NCBI GenBank assembly: GCA_016786525.1
Contig: JAEUVW010000382.1
Span: 1-8,603, forward strand
Length of the DNA: 8,603 nt
Direction of reading: 5' to 3'
From: Chitinophagaceae bacterium
GTDB taxonomy: Bacteria > Bacteroidota > Bacteroidia > Chitinophagales > Chitinophagaceae
Below are positions 1-6,656 of this stretch, one piece after another. The translations under genes and the position numbers were made by a program. The first letter of the stretch is position 1. Every line of letters begins with the position of its first letter. The notes beneath the pieces are model-generated. The model ran no database searches. It was not told the DNA's origin and saw only the letters and a list, made by a program, of their open reading frames with translations.

Positions 1-281
1 TATAAAGGGTCAAACTGTTCGTATTCTCCATTGGCCACACCAAAGTGAAGGCTCAGACCTATTGCCAGGTTGTTGGTCACATAGCAGGCGGCTTTAGGGG
101 TTACAAAAGCAGAAAAATAAGAATTGCCGGAACCGCCGACGGAATTGACCTGTACAGTCCTTTGGCTCATGCCCAGGTTGCCCCCGATAAAGGTGGCGCC
201 TTTATAAATCTGCGCGTTTGCGGGTAAAATGGTGATAGCGGCCATTGCGGTCAGCAAGGCGCCGGACAGGGTGTTTTTCAT
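1..281 (-). CDS. Secreted, probable outer-membrane beta-barrel protein (partial)
   Basis: This is the N-terminal 93 codons of a minus-strand gene that runs off the left edge, so its full length and C-terminus are unknown. The ATG at 281-279 starts a classical Sec signal peptide: MKNT, a hydrophobic stretch LSGALLTAMAAITILP, then ANA before Q24, the likely signal peptidase I site. The mature part begins IYKGATFIGGNLG and continues with alternating polar and hydrophobic residues and glycines (NLAIGLSLHFGVANGEYEQF). This resembles the first strands of small Bacteroidota outer-membrane beta-barrels. Residues VTPKAACYVTNNLAIGLSL fit the recurring pattern of a strand followed by 'yfvtdnlAlG'. The signal peptide and reading frame are seen directly; the barrel assignment is inferred from this short fragment. 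A perfect -7 box lies upstream at 364-357. The gene diverges from the YciH-like gene. Confidence 0.75.
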   Translation of the reverse strand, partial: MKNTLSGALLTAMAAITILPANAQIYKGATFIGGNLGMSQRTVQVNSVGGSGNSYFSAFVTPKAACYVTNNLAIGLSLHFGVANGEYEQFDPL

Positions 282-356
282 AGTTGTCTTTTTGAGTGGT
301 GAACAGATGAAGAAAGAAACGGTACTTTTTAGAATTTATTGTTGCCAATGCGGCGG

Positions 357-364
357 CAAATATA
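357..364 (-). promoter_or_regulatory. Bacteroidota -7 box (TATATTTG) for the left-edge gene
   Basis: Read on the minus strand, 364-357 is TATATTTG, an exact match to the Bacteroidota consensus TAnnTTTG. It lies about 75 bases before the ATG at 281, which implies a 5' leader of roughly 70 nt. No clear TTG/TTTG -33 element was found at the expected spacing. Confidence 0.5.
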
Positions 365-415
365 AAATAATATTGTTCTGCGATCCGGAAAAAATTACAG
401 TAGGCTCCTGTGCCC

Positions 416-423
416 TATTTTTG
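416..423 (+). promoter_or_regulatory. Bacteroidota -7 box (TATTTTTG) for the yciH-like gene
   Basis: TATTTTTG matches TAnnTTTG exactly and ends 24 bases before the ATG at 448. An AGGAG at 425-429 lies too far from the start codon (18 bases) to be a normal Shine-Dalgarno site. A -33 element is not evident. Confidence 0.5.
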
Positions 424-447
424 CAGGAGTTTTAAAAACGGCAAGCA

Positions 448-789
448 ATGTCTAAAAAGCACCAGGCAAGGCCCGACGGGCTGGCCTACTCGACCAACAA
501 GGATTTTTTCGATGACTACACGCCGGAACAGGAAGACCGGGAAACCCTGCCGAAAGACCGGCAAAAGCTACGGGTAATGCTGGACAGCAGGCAGCGGGCG
601 GGGAAAACCGTTACCGTGGTCAGTGGCTTTGAAGGCAGTGCTGCTGACCTGGAGGCCCTGGGTAAGCAACTGAAAACCAAATGCGGGGCAGGCGGCACGG
701 TCAAAGACGGTCAGATCATCGTACAAGGGGATTATAAAACAAAAATAATCTCCTGGCTGCTGGAATGGGGCTATAAGAATACCAAATGA
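448..789 (+). CDS. yciH: SUI1/eIF1-like translation initiation factor (YciH family)
   Basis: This is a 113-residue protein whose residues about 38-113 form a SUI1/eIF1-type domain. The strand VTVVSGFEG (55-63) is followed by a helix (ADLEALGKQLKTKCG). Next come the conserved glycine-rich turn and strand GAGGTVKDGQIIVQGD (80-95) and a final helix KTKIISWLLEWGY. In eukaryotes and archaea this fold acts in start-codon selection on the small ribosomal subunit. The bacterial YciH branch is non-essential, and its proposed role in start fidelity or in repressing translation under stress is less settled. The charged N-terminal tail with LAYSTNKDF resembles Bacteroidota members. The ATG at 448 gives the expected length for the family, and a perfect -7 box lies just upstream. 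The next gene starts 46 bases after the stop and has its own promoter box, so an operon with it is possible but not required. Confidence 0.9.
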   Translation: MSKKHQARPDGLAYSTNKDFFDDYTPEQEDRETLPKDRQKLRVMLDSRQRAGKTVTVVSGFEGSAADLEALGKQLKTKCGAGGTVKDGQIIVQGDYKTKIISWLLEWGYKNTK

Positions 790-795
790 TAAACG

Positions 796-803
796 TACTT
801 TTG
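796..803 (+). promoter_or_regulatory. Bacteroidota -7 box (TACTTTTG) for the transketolase subunit
   Basis: TACTTTTG is an exact TAnnTTTG match lying 6 bases after the yciH-like stop codon and 32 bases before the ATG at 836. This suggests the transketolase half can be transcribed independently of the upstream gene. Confidence 0.5.
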
Positions 804-835
804 CCCCTTCAAAAACGACAATTTACACTACAGTG

Positions 836-1798
836 ATGGTACAGGATATCCAACTATTGAACGAGAAAGAAACACGTGCCGGTTTCGGCGACGGCATTGC
901 GGAAGTGGCGCGCACGAATCCCAACGTGGTAGCGCTTACTGCCGACCTGGCCGGATCGCTGAAGCTCAATACCTTCATCAAAGAAAACCCGGACCGCTTC
1001 GTTCAGTGCGGTATTGCCGAAGCCAACATGATCGGTGTGGCAGCGGGACTCACCATAGGCGGAAAAATTCCTTACGCCACTACTTTCGCTAATTTTGCTA
1101 CCTCCAGGGTATACGACCAGATCCGCCAGTCAGTGGCTTACAGCGGCAAAAATGTAAAGATCTGCGCGTCCCATGCGGGCCTTACCCTGGGTGAAGACGG
1201 CGCTACCCACCAGGTGCTGGAAGATATCGGCATGATGAAAATGCTGCCCGGCATGACGGTGATCGTACCTTGCGACTATAACCAGACCAAAGCAGCCACC
1301 ATCGCCATTGCAGACCACAACGGTCCTGTATACCTGCGCTTCGGCCGTCCGAAATGGGCCAACTTTACCGCTGAAGATCAAAAATTCGAAATCGGTAAAG
1401 CACAGGTACTGGCCGAGGGAACGGACATCAGCATCATTGCCTGCGGCCACCTGGTATGGATGGCTGTGGAAGCAGCAAAACAACTGGCAGAAAAGGGCAT
1501 CAGCGTAGACCTCATCAACATGCACACCATCAAACCCCTGGATGAAGCTGCCATTATCAAATCGCTGACGAAGACAGGCTGCGTCGTGACGGCAGAAGAG
1601 CACCAGGCCAACGGCGGCCTGGGAGACAGCGTAGCCAACGTTGCGGCACGCAATTGCCCCGTACCGCATGAATATGTAGCGGTAATGGATACTTTCGGCG
1701 AAAGCGGCAAGCCCACAGACCTGCTGGCAAAATACGGACTGAGTACTGCAAATATTGTTGCGGCGGCAGAAAAAGCCCTGGCCCGAAAGAAGGGTTAA
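836..1798 (+). CDS. Transketolase C-terminal subunit (pyrimidine-binding plus C-terminal domain)
   Basis: This 320-residue protein corresponds to the second half of transketolase, as in split transketolases and the beta subunits of related ThDP enzymes. Residues about 12-180 are the pyrimidine-binding (Pyr) domain. It carries the catalytic glutamate in GIAEANM (E62), which activates the aminopyrimidine ring of ThDP, and the conserved SHAGLTLGEDGATHQ segment (112-126) with H113 and H125. Residues about 195-320 are the transketolase C-terminal domain (ISIIACGHLVWMAVEAAKQL, then VVTAEEHQANGGLGDSV). The PP domain with the GDG motif that binds the ThDP diphosphate is absent, so the protein needs a separate N-terminal subunit to transfer two-carbon units in the non-oxidative pentose phosphate pathway. 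No such gene is in this window. An in-frame GTG at 833 directly precedes the ATG at 836; the ATG is preferred. A DXS-like or other ThDP enzyme subunit is less likely given the transketolase-type signature and length. Confidence 0.9.
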   Translation: MVQDIQLLNEKETRAGFGDGIAEVARTNPNVVALTADLAGSLKLNTFIKENPDRFVQCGIAEANMIGVAAGLTIGGKIPYATTFANFATSRVYDQIRQSVAYSGKNVKICASHAGLTLGEDGATHQVLEDIGMMKMLPGMTVIVPCDYNQTKAATIAIADHNGPVYLRFGRPKWANFTAEDQKFEIGKAQVLAEGTDISIIACGHLVWMAVEAAKQLAEKGISVDLINMHTIKPLDEAAIIKSLTKTGCVVTAEEHQANGGLGDSVANVAARNCPVPHEYVAVMDTFGESGKPTDLLAKYGLSTANIVAAAEKALARKKG

Positions 1799-1835
1799 GC
1801 TGCGCAATTAACTTTATTTTCAGTATTATCGGCTT

Positions 1836-1843
1836 TATCTTTG
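1836..1843 (+). promoter_or_regulatory. Bacteroidota -7 box (TATCTTTG) almost on the start codon
   Basis: TATCTTTG is an exact TAnnTTTG match ending only 4 bases before the ATG at 1848. With the usual distance from box to start point, transcription would begin at or within a few bases of the start codon, giving a leaderless or nearly leaderless mRNA. The T-rich stretch at 1812-1820 is only a weak -33 candidate. Confidence 0.45.
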
Positions 1844-1847
1844 TCTT

Positions 1848-2072
1848 ATGTCTCACTGGATCATTTACGCCCTGTTTATTTATATCGTTTATAAATTCGT
1901 CAGAAGCTTTCTCTTTCCCGCTATGCACATCACCAATACGATGAACAGCAAAATGAAGGAAATGCAGGAAAAAATGAATGAAATGAACCGGCAGCAGCAA
2001 AGACAACACCAGGCGGAACGGCCCGCTGTTAAAAAAGAAGGCGAATACATCGATTACGAAGAAATAAAATAA
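1848..2072 (+). CDS. DUF4834-like small membrane protein
   Basis: This is a 74-residue protein with one N-terminal membrane segment (about residues 4-23, WIIYALFIYIVYKFVRSFLF). A Met/Lys/Glu/Gln-rich helix follows (about 27-57, NSKMKEMQEKMNEMNRQQQ), probably coiled-coil, and then a charged tail ending GEYIDYEEIK. This layout, and especially the terminal 'GEY(I/V)D(Y/F)EEI' motif, matches what I know of the Bacteroidota family DUF4834, whose function is unknown. The likely topology is a single-pass inner-membrane anchor with a cytoplasmic helical tail, by the positive-inside rule (KFVRS after the segment). That topology is inferred. The ATG at 1848 is chosen because the next Met (1924) would remove the membrane segment. 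The gene lies 49 bases after the transketolase gene and is followed directly by a strong terminator, so it may also be read through from upstream. Confidence 0.75.
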   Translation: MSHWIIYALFIYIVYKFVRSFLFPAMHITNTMNSKMKEMQEKMNEMNRQQQRQHQAERPAVKKEGEYIDYEEIK

Positions 2073-2090
2073 TATACTACTGATTATTAG

Positions 2091-2119
2091 AAAGGCCCGC
2101 CAGCAAGCGGGCTTTTTTT
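2091..2119 (+). terminator. Rho-independent terminator after the DUF4834-like gene
   Basis: The stem GCCCGC (2095-2100) pairs with GCGGGC (2107-2112) around the loop CAGCAA. It is followed by seven T residues (2113-2119) and flanked by A residues on the 5' side. It lies 18 bases after the stop codon and closes the plus-strand run. Confidence 0.85.
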
Positions 2120-2134
2120 ATGGTCAACCGGGCC

Positions 2135-2167
2135 AAACCTATACGATTTTGAAAACCCCATAGGTTT
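2135..2167. repeat. Short inverted repeat between two terminators
   Basis: AAACCTAT (2135-2142) and ATAGGTTT (2160-2167) are perfect 8-base inverted arms separated by 17 bases. The pair lies between the plus-strand terminator and the hairpin of the convergent gene. It has no T tract of its own. It may be a minor structure in the convergent 3' region or chance. Confidence 0.35.
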
Positions 2168-2178
2168 ATACCGGGCAC

Positions 2179-2212
2179 AAAAAAGCGGCTGAAGGTCTTC
2201 AGCCGCTTTTTA
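2179..2212. terminator. Strong hairpin, terminator of the convergent minus-strand gene (bidirectional form)
   Basis: A perfect 15-base inverted repeat, 2180-2194 against 2197-2211, has the core GCGGCTGAAG/CTTCAGCCGC and a 2-base centre. It has A residues on one flank and T residues on the other, so it reads as a terminator on either strand. It lies about 20 bases past the stop of the minus-strand gene 2234-4261, which is its most likely user. Confidence 0.85.
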
Positions 2213-2233
2213 TTGTAAAAGATAAATATCGTA

Positions 2234-4261
2234 TTACCGTATCAGGGTCACATTCCCCTGCTTGGAGATCCGTTTACCGGAACTGCAGAAGCCATCCACT
2301 GACCAGACGTAGACGCCATACGGGCAATCTACACCGTTAAACTGGCCGTTCCACTGCTCGGAAATATCTGTTGTGCTGAATACTTCTTTGCCCCAGCGGT
2401 CAAATATCCGGAAGAAGTTCAGCTTGATAATATTCTTATTGATCAGGCCGAAGAAATCATTGTTGGCACTATGATCTTCGGGGGTAAAAGCATTGGGGAG
2501 GTTTACATCCGTACAGCCTACCCGCACCACTACTGTATCTGTCGCCATGCAGCCCAGGAATTTGGTCGTCACCCTCAGGGCGTAGGTCACATCGTAGAAA
2601 GGAGTGGTAGAAGGATTGGGAGAAAGTGGGTCACTCAGGAAGTTAGTGGGTGTCCAATCATAGCTGAACAGGTCGCCTTCCGTGGTCATAGGGCCACCGA
2701 GTACGGTAGTAGCTCCATCGGACACTACCCTGTCTACACCGGCGTCTGCCTTTACCTTGCTTACATTGACTATAATGGCAGAATCAACGATACAACCATT
2801 GGGGTAAGTCGCTACGAAATGATACGGACGTGAATACTCAGGATACACCCGGGTAAAAAGGGCGTCATCATCTGTTTCAATGTGTGAGATATTGTAGTTC
2901 GGCCTCCACTCCAGTTTAGTCGTACCAAAAGCGATACCGAACAGGCTGGCAGTATCTCCCTGGCAGATCAGGGTATCATCTACGATCGTAATACCGGGTA
3001 TGGCCAGGGCGTCGATGGTATGGCATTCCATAGAAGCCGTAGGCAAGCCTTCGTCTTTACTGAGGAATACGCTGTAACGGCCGGGGAAAGAATAGGTAAA
3101 CGGAGCAGGGAACTTTTCTGTTGAAGAACGCTGGCTGCTGGAAGTACAATTCGTAAAGACCAGCGATCCCAGGGAACCGTCTGCATTCACGACAAAGGTG
3201 TACAAGTTGTCTTTTTCACGGATCACATGCGACAAGCCCACTGTACTTTTCATGCCGGCCAGGAAGTCCAGGCTGCGCTCTGTATAAGTCATGGACGGAA
3301 TATCGCTGAACGCTATGCGCATCAGGCTGTTTTTCGTGGCATTGGCAATAAAGAGGTAGTCGGTACCACACTCCCTGGCCAGGATGATGCTGGACGGATT
3401 CAATAAATTCGCTACCGGCATCACAGTGCCTGTGGGCAGTAAAGCGATGGATGGTCCGAAATCCAGATGGGTCAGCGTATTGGTTGCAAAGTTGGTCACA
3501 AATATATTCCAGTCGCCGGTCACATCCCTTACGACAGCCATATCACTGGGCTGGCTTAAGGTACCGGAAGGATTGCCGACATCGATCACATTGGGGGTAT
3601 TGGAAATGTTGGTCCCAAAGTCAAAACGCAGCAGTTTATCGTTCAGGGCGTTTACGGCAAACCCGTACCAGTAAGCTCCTTCTTTTACAGCAAAGAAGCC
3701 GCGGGGAGCATTCAGCAAACCGCTATGGTTGTGCATATTCACCGCGTTGGGTTTGTTGGCCAGTGATTTACCAAAATCCAGGCGGAACAGTGAGGAGTTG
3801 CCGATAGAGGCACCGCCGACTGCAAACATCACATTATTGCCCAGGTCGTCTTTCATCAGGAAGATGCTGTTGATGTCCTGCGGCAGGGTACCGCCAAGGT
3901 TGCCCAGGCTGGTATAGGTAGGGGTATTCGCCAGGGAAGTGCCGAACTCCAGGCGGATGAACTCAGGTACTGTGCGGTTGATGGCAAATCCGTAATAGTT
4001 GCCGTTTACATCCTTTGCGATCTCAATATCCGTAGCGTTGGTAATGCCGAAAGTAGCGCCCAGTAAGTTGCCGTTGGGCCTGTTCATCAGGTAGCCAGAG
4101 CAGAAGCTCCAGTAGTAAGAAGAAGCATTGGTATCCACCGGTGTCATGGTAATCGGTTGCCTGATACAAACCGTATCAGGAGCAATAAAAGTAGTTTGTG
4201 CGTATAGTACATTCAGTTGTGCCATGATAAGCGCAACGATAAGGATAAGGCATCTTCTCAT
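2234..4261 (-). CDS. Secreted propeller/PKD-like protein with gliding-motility-type (CHU_C, type IX) C-terminal domain
   Basis: This 675-residue protein begins with a Sec signal peptide (residues 1-21, cleavage near LYA-QT). Residues 23-56 (DTVCIRQPITMTP through SSYYWSFCSG) look like the first half of a PKD domain, and residues 386-402 (APFTYSFPGRYSVFLSK) like its second half. Between them, residues about 60-375 hold five to six copies of a roughly 53-residue repeat. Its hallmark RLDFGTSLANTPxxxxLGNxxG recurs at 103, 160, 212 and 265, with a worn copy at 315, suggesting a beta-propeller. Two Ig/PKD-like modules follow (about 424-500 and 505-582). The last about 88 residues are a CHU_C/TIGR04131-type domain: LPNAFTPEDHSANNDFFG, FFRIFDRWGKEVF, WNGQFNG, YGVYVWSV and a terminal GNVTLIR. 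In Bacteroidota this domain directs type IX secretion to the cell surface or medium. The ligand is unknown; an adhesin or surface-matrix role is inference. The gene is monocistronic and diverges from dpp11. No clear TAnnTTTG box was found upstream. Confidence 0.88.
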   Translation of the reverse strand: MRRCLILIVALIMAQLNVLYAQTTFIAPDTVCIRQPITMTPVDTNASSYYWSFCSGYLMNRPNGNLLGATFGITNATDIEIAKDVNGNYYGFAINRTVPEFIRLEFGTSLANTPTYTSLGNLGGTLPQDINSIFLMKDDLGNNVMFAVGGASIGNSSLFRLDFGKSLANKPNAVNMHNHSGLLNAPRGFFAVKEGAYWYGFAVNALNDKLLRFDFGTNISNTPNVIDVGNPSGTLSQPSDMAVVRDVTGDWNIFVTNFATNTLTHLDFGPSIALLPTGTVMPVANLLNPSSIILARECGTDYLFIANATKNSLMRIAFSDIPSMTYTERSLDFLAGMKSTVGLSHVIREKDNLYTFVVNADGSLGSLVFTNCTSSSQRSSTEKFPAPFTYSFPGRYSVFLSKDEGLPTASMECHTIDALAIPGITIVDDTLICQGDTASLFGIAFGTTKLEWRPNYNISHIETDDDALFTRVYPEYSRPYHFVATYPNGCIVDSAIIVNVSKVKADAGVDRVVSDGATTVLGGPMTTEGDLFSYDWTPTNFLSDPLSPNPSTTPFYDVTYALRVTTKFLGCMATDTVVVRVGCTDVNLPNAFTPEDHSANNDFFGLINKNIIKLNFFRIFDRWGKEVFSTTDISEQWNGQFNGVDCPYGVYVWSVDGFCSSGKRISKQGNVTLIR

Positions 4262-4347
4262 ACTCTGAAAGTAGTTTTTTTCTGGAAACTCGGCGTCTAA
4301 TATTTCGCTAATGTAATAATTATGCCAAAATTTTCATAACAATCCAG

Positions 4348-4355
4348 TATTTTTA
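4348..4355 (+). promoter_or_regulatory. Candidate -7 box (TATTTTTA) in the divergent intergenic region before dpp11
   Basis: The 124-base gap between the divergent starts at 4261 and 4386 is very AT-rich and must hold promoters for both genes. On the plus strand, TATTTTTA matches TAnnTTTG at all but the last position and lies 30 bases before the ATG at 4386. No better match was found for either strand, so this is a weak call. Confidence 0.3.
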
Positions 4356-4385
4356 TTTTCTTCACAAAAAAATTTGTTTATTAAT

Positions 4386-6551
4386 ATGCGTTGTTATTCA
4401 AAATCAGGCCGTTCCATTCTTGGGATATTAGGCTGCTCCCTTACTTTCTGCAGTTTGCCCTTGCTGGCCAAAGAGGGGATGAAAGTTCCGGCCACCTTAA
4501 AGCAATCGGAAAAAGAAATGATTGCGGCAGGCCTGGACATACCGGTGGAAAAATTATACAATGCCCGGGGTACGGGCCTGAACAATGCCGTCGTACTGTT
4601 TGGCAAAGGCTGTACCGGCGAAATGATATCCGGGGAAGGCTTGCTGCTCACCAATCATCACTGCGGCTATGGTACCGTACAGGGGCTGGCATCCACCCAG
4701 AGCGATTATTTTGCCAACGGATTCTGGGCCATGAACCGCGAACAGGAATTACCCTGCCCCGGCCTCACCGTGTCTTATATCCGCTCGATGGAAGACGTGA
4801 CGGAAAGGGTGCTGGGTGGCATTCCCGACGAGATGCGGGACAGCCAGCGCGACAGTATCCTGGCCGTGCGCATCAAAAACCTGGAAAACGGGTTTCGTTA
4901 TACAACCAAAAAAGACGCCCAGGTAAAGGCCTTTGCCAACGGCAACCGCTATTGGGTCATCATCAGTGAAACGTACCGCGATGTACGGCTGGTCGGCTTC
5001 CCGCCGAATGGCGTAGGCCAGTTTGGCGGCGATACTGATAACTGGAGCTGGCCGCGGCACACCGGCGACTTCAGTGTCTTCAGGGTCTATGCCGACAGCA
5101 GCAACAAACCGGCAGCGTACAGCCCGGCCAACAAGCCTTACCGCAACAGTGAATTCTTTACGATCAACGCCAACGGCTACCAGGAAGGCGACTTTACGCT
5201 GGTGTACGGGTTCCCCGGCGTCACGCAGGAGTATATTTCCTCCATGCAGCTGGAGCAGGTGATCAACTTTATCGACCCCATCCGTATCGAGGCCCGTACC
5301 AAACGCCTGGATGTATGGACAAAGTACATGAGCGCCGACCGCAGCGTATTCCTCAAATACACTTCGAAACGTGCCGGCGTGGCCAATGGCTGGAAAAAAT
5401 GGCAGGGAGAATTAAAGGGCCTGAAAGGGAATAACGTAGTGACGAAAAAGAAACAGGCTGAGCAGGAATTCCAGGCCTGGGCCAATACCGATACCCAGGC
5501 TCCCTACGCCAAAGACCTGCTGTTCCGCATGCAGTCCAACAGCGTAGCCCATGATGCCGATGTAGCCGTAAACGAGTATATCCGGGAAGCTGTACTGGGT
5601 ATAGAGCTGATCAGCCAGGCGGCAGAACTGGACAAGATCCGTAACATCCATTACGCCTCCCTGCCCACCCAGGTAAAAACGGACTCCATTGCTAAGCTGC
5701 TACGCTCTGCAGAAGGATTTTATAAAAACTACGACGCCGCTACCGACCGCGCTGTATTTGTGGCCCTGATGCCCCTGTTTATGGAAAAAGCAGGCGCTTA
5801 TGTGCCGGCCTACTACCGCAGCGAACTGGCCCGATTCGGCAATTCCTACGACAAATGGGCTGCTTATGTCTTTGCCAACACTGCAGCAGGCTCAGCAGAA
5901 AAACTGAAAGCAGCCAGCAGCAATCCCGGCAGCATTACGGACGACCCGGCCTGGAAACTGTACTCGGCCATCATGCAGCTGCGTAATGAGAAAATCGTGC
6001 CGCAGCTGGCCCGCTACAATGACAGCCTGACCCGCTACAACCGCCTGTACATGAAAGCGCAAATACTGCAGCGCAAATACGAAGACCTGTACCCCGATGC
6101 CAACAGCACCCTGCGCGTAGCCTATGGCAAGGTAAAAGGGCTGGACCCTGACGGGCCCGCCGGATACAGTTTCCAGACCAACCTGGATGAAGCTGTACTG
6201 AAGCACAATCCGGAAGTGGCGGAATTCAATATGCCTGCCGCGCTGATCGAACTGCAGCGGCAGAAAGACTATGGACGCTGGGCGGTACGCGGTACGGTAC
6301 CCATCGCGTTTATTGCCGACAACCACACTTCGGGCGGCAACTCCGGCAGCCCCGTGCTGAACGGCAAGGGAGAACTCATCGGCACCAATTTCGACCGGGT
6401 ATGGGAAGGCACGATGAGCGATTACTATTTTGATGAAAAATGGTGCCGCAACATTACGCTGGATATACGCTACACCCTGTTTATCATTGAGAAACTCGGC
6501 AAGGCGGGCTGGCTGCTGAATGAGATGCGGTTTGCTCCGGTGAAGAACTAG
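4386..6551 (+). CDS. dpp11: Family S46 dipeptidyl peptidase, DPP11-type (Asp/Glu-specific)
   Basis: This is a 721-residue serine exopeptidase of family S46, at the usual full length. A signal peptide covers residues 1 to about 28 (hydrophobic ILGILGCSLTFCSLPLLA), giving a periplasmic enzyme that removes N-terminal dipeptides from peptides. The double-barrel chymotrypsin-fold triad is intact: H92 in TNHHCGYG, D228 in RHTGDFSVFR and S653 in SGGNSGSPV. An alpha-helical insertion lies in the middle (about 290-600), as in the family. Eighteen residues after the catalytic serine is R671 in TNFDRVWEGTMSD. In Porphyromonas DPP11 the equivalent Arg673 sets the preference for Asp/Glu at P1, while DPP7 has Gly there. 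The first in-frame codon is TTG at 4374, but ATG at 4386 is the better start and keeps a normal signal peptide. The gene has its own terminator and no peptide-uptake partner next to it. Confidence 0.93.
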   Translation: MRCYSKSGRSILGILGCSLTFCSLPLLAKEGMKVPATLKQSEKEMIAAGLDIPVEKLYNARGTGLNNAVVLFGKGCTGEMISGEGLLLTNHHCGYGTVQGLASTQSDYFANGFWAMNREQELPCPGLTVSYIRSMEDVTERVLGGIPDEMRDSQRDSILAVRIKNLENGFRYTTKKDAQVKAFANGNRYWVIISETYRDVRLVGFPPNGVGQFGGDTDNWSWPRHTGDFSVFRVYADSSNKPAAYSPANKPYRNSEFFTINANGYQEGDFTLVYGFPGVTQEYISSMQLEQVINFIDPIRIEARTKRLDVWTKYMSADRSVFLKYTSKRAGVANGWKKWQGELKGLKGNNVVTKKKQAEQEFQAWANTDTQAPYAKDLLFRMQSNSVAHDADVAVNEYIREAVLGIELISQAAELDKIRNIHYASLPTQVKTDSIAKLLRSAEGFYKNYDAATDRAVFVALMPLFMEKAGAYVPAYYRSELARFGNSYDKWAAYVFANTAAGSAEKLKAASSNPGSITDDPAWKLYSAIMQLRNEKIVPQLARYNDSLTRYNRLYMKAQILQRKYEDLYPDANSTLRVAYGKVKGLDPDGPAGYSFQTNLDEAVLKHNPEVAEFNMPAALIELQRQKDYGRWAVRGTVPIAFIADNHTSGGNSGSPVLNGKGELIGTNFDRVWEGTMSDYYFDEKWCRNITLDIRYTLFIIEKLGKAGWLLNEMRFAPVKN

Positions 6552-6569
6552 CGGAACACTGATCTGAAC

Positions 6570-6600
6570 AAAAGTCCTGGAAAGCTTTCCAGGACTTTTT
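6570..6600 (+). terminator. Rho-independent terminator of dpp11
   Basis: A perfect 15-base palindrome (6570-6584 against 6585-6599, core AGTCCTGGAAAGCTTTCCAG) ends in TTTTT. It lies 18 bases after the dpp11 stop codon. In RNA it would form a stem with a small AAGCUU-type loop. The symmetric A/T flanks mean it could act in both directions, but no minus-strand gene reads into it. Confidence 0.85.
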
Positions 6601-6656
6601 AGGCTGTACGTTTATTATAGCAACAGTCACCTCTACCCGGATCTAAATACTGAATC

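Noticed and set aside
45..435. Two short plus-strand open frames (45-227 and 229-435)
   Set aside because: The first is antisense to the signal-peptide gene at the left edge. The second runs through the divergent promoter region and contains both -7 boxes. Neither translation looks like a protein.
1130..1807. A 225-codon open frame on the minus strand, opposite the transketolase subunit (with another at 1378-1716)
   Set aside because: It lies antisense within a clear conserved gene. Its translation is Cys/His/Phe-rich with no domain pattern, as expected from the complement of a GC-rich coding frame.
2471..3917. Several plus-strand open frames opposite the type IX cargo gene
   Set aside because: They are complements of the repeat-rich secreted gene. 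Their apparent repetition mirrors the propeller repeats on the real strand.
4374..4385. Upstream TTG codon as the start of dpp11, adding four residues
   Set aside because: The ATG at 4386 is a stronger start and begins a standard signal peptide. The TTG lies in an AT-rich intergenic run.
5892..6326. A 144-codon minus-strand open frame inside dpp11 (also 4749-5060, 5177-5485, 5412-5651)
   Set aside because: These are shadows of a full-length enzyme with an intact catalytic triad. None has a promoter or a recognisable fold.
6607..6614. TACGTTTA as a promoter -7 box for the gene at 6657
   Set aside because: One mismatch to TAnnTTTG and no -33 partner, in AT-rich sequence where near matches are common. 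It is mentioned with the gene but not called as a feature.
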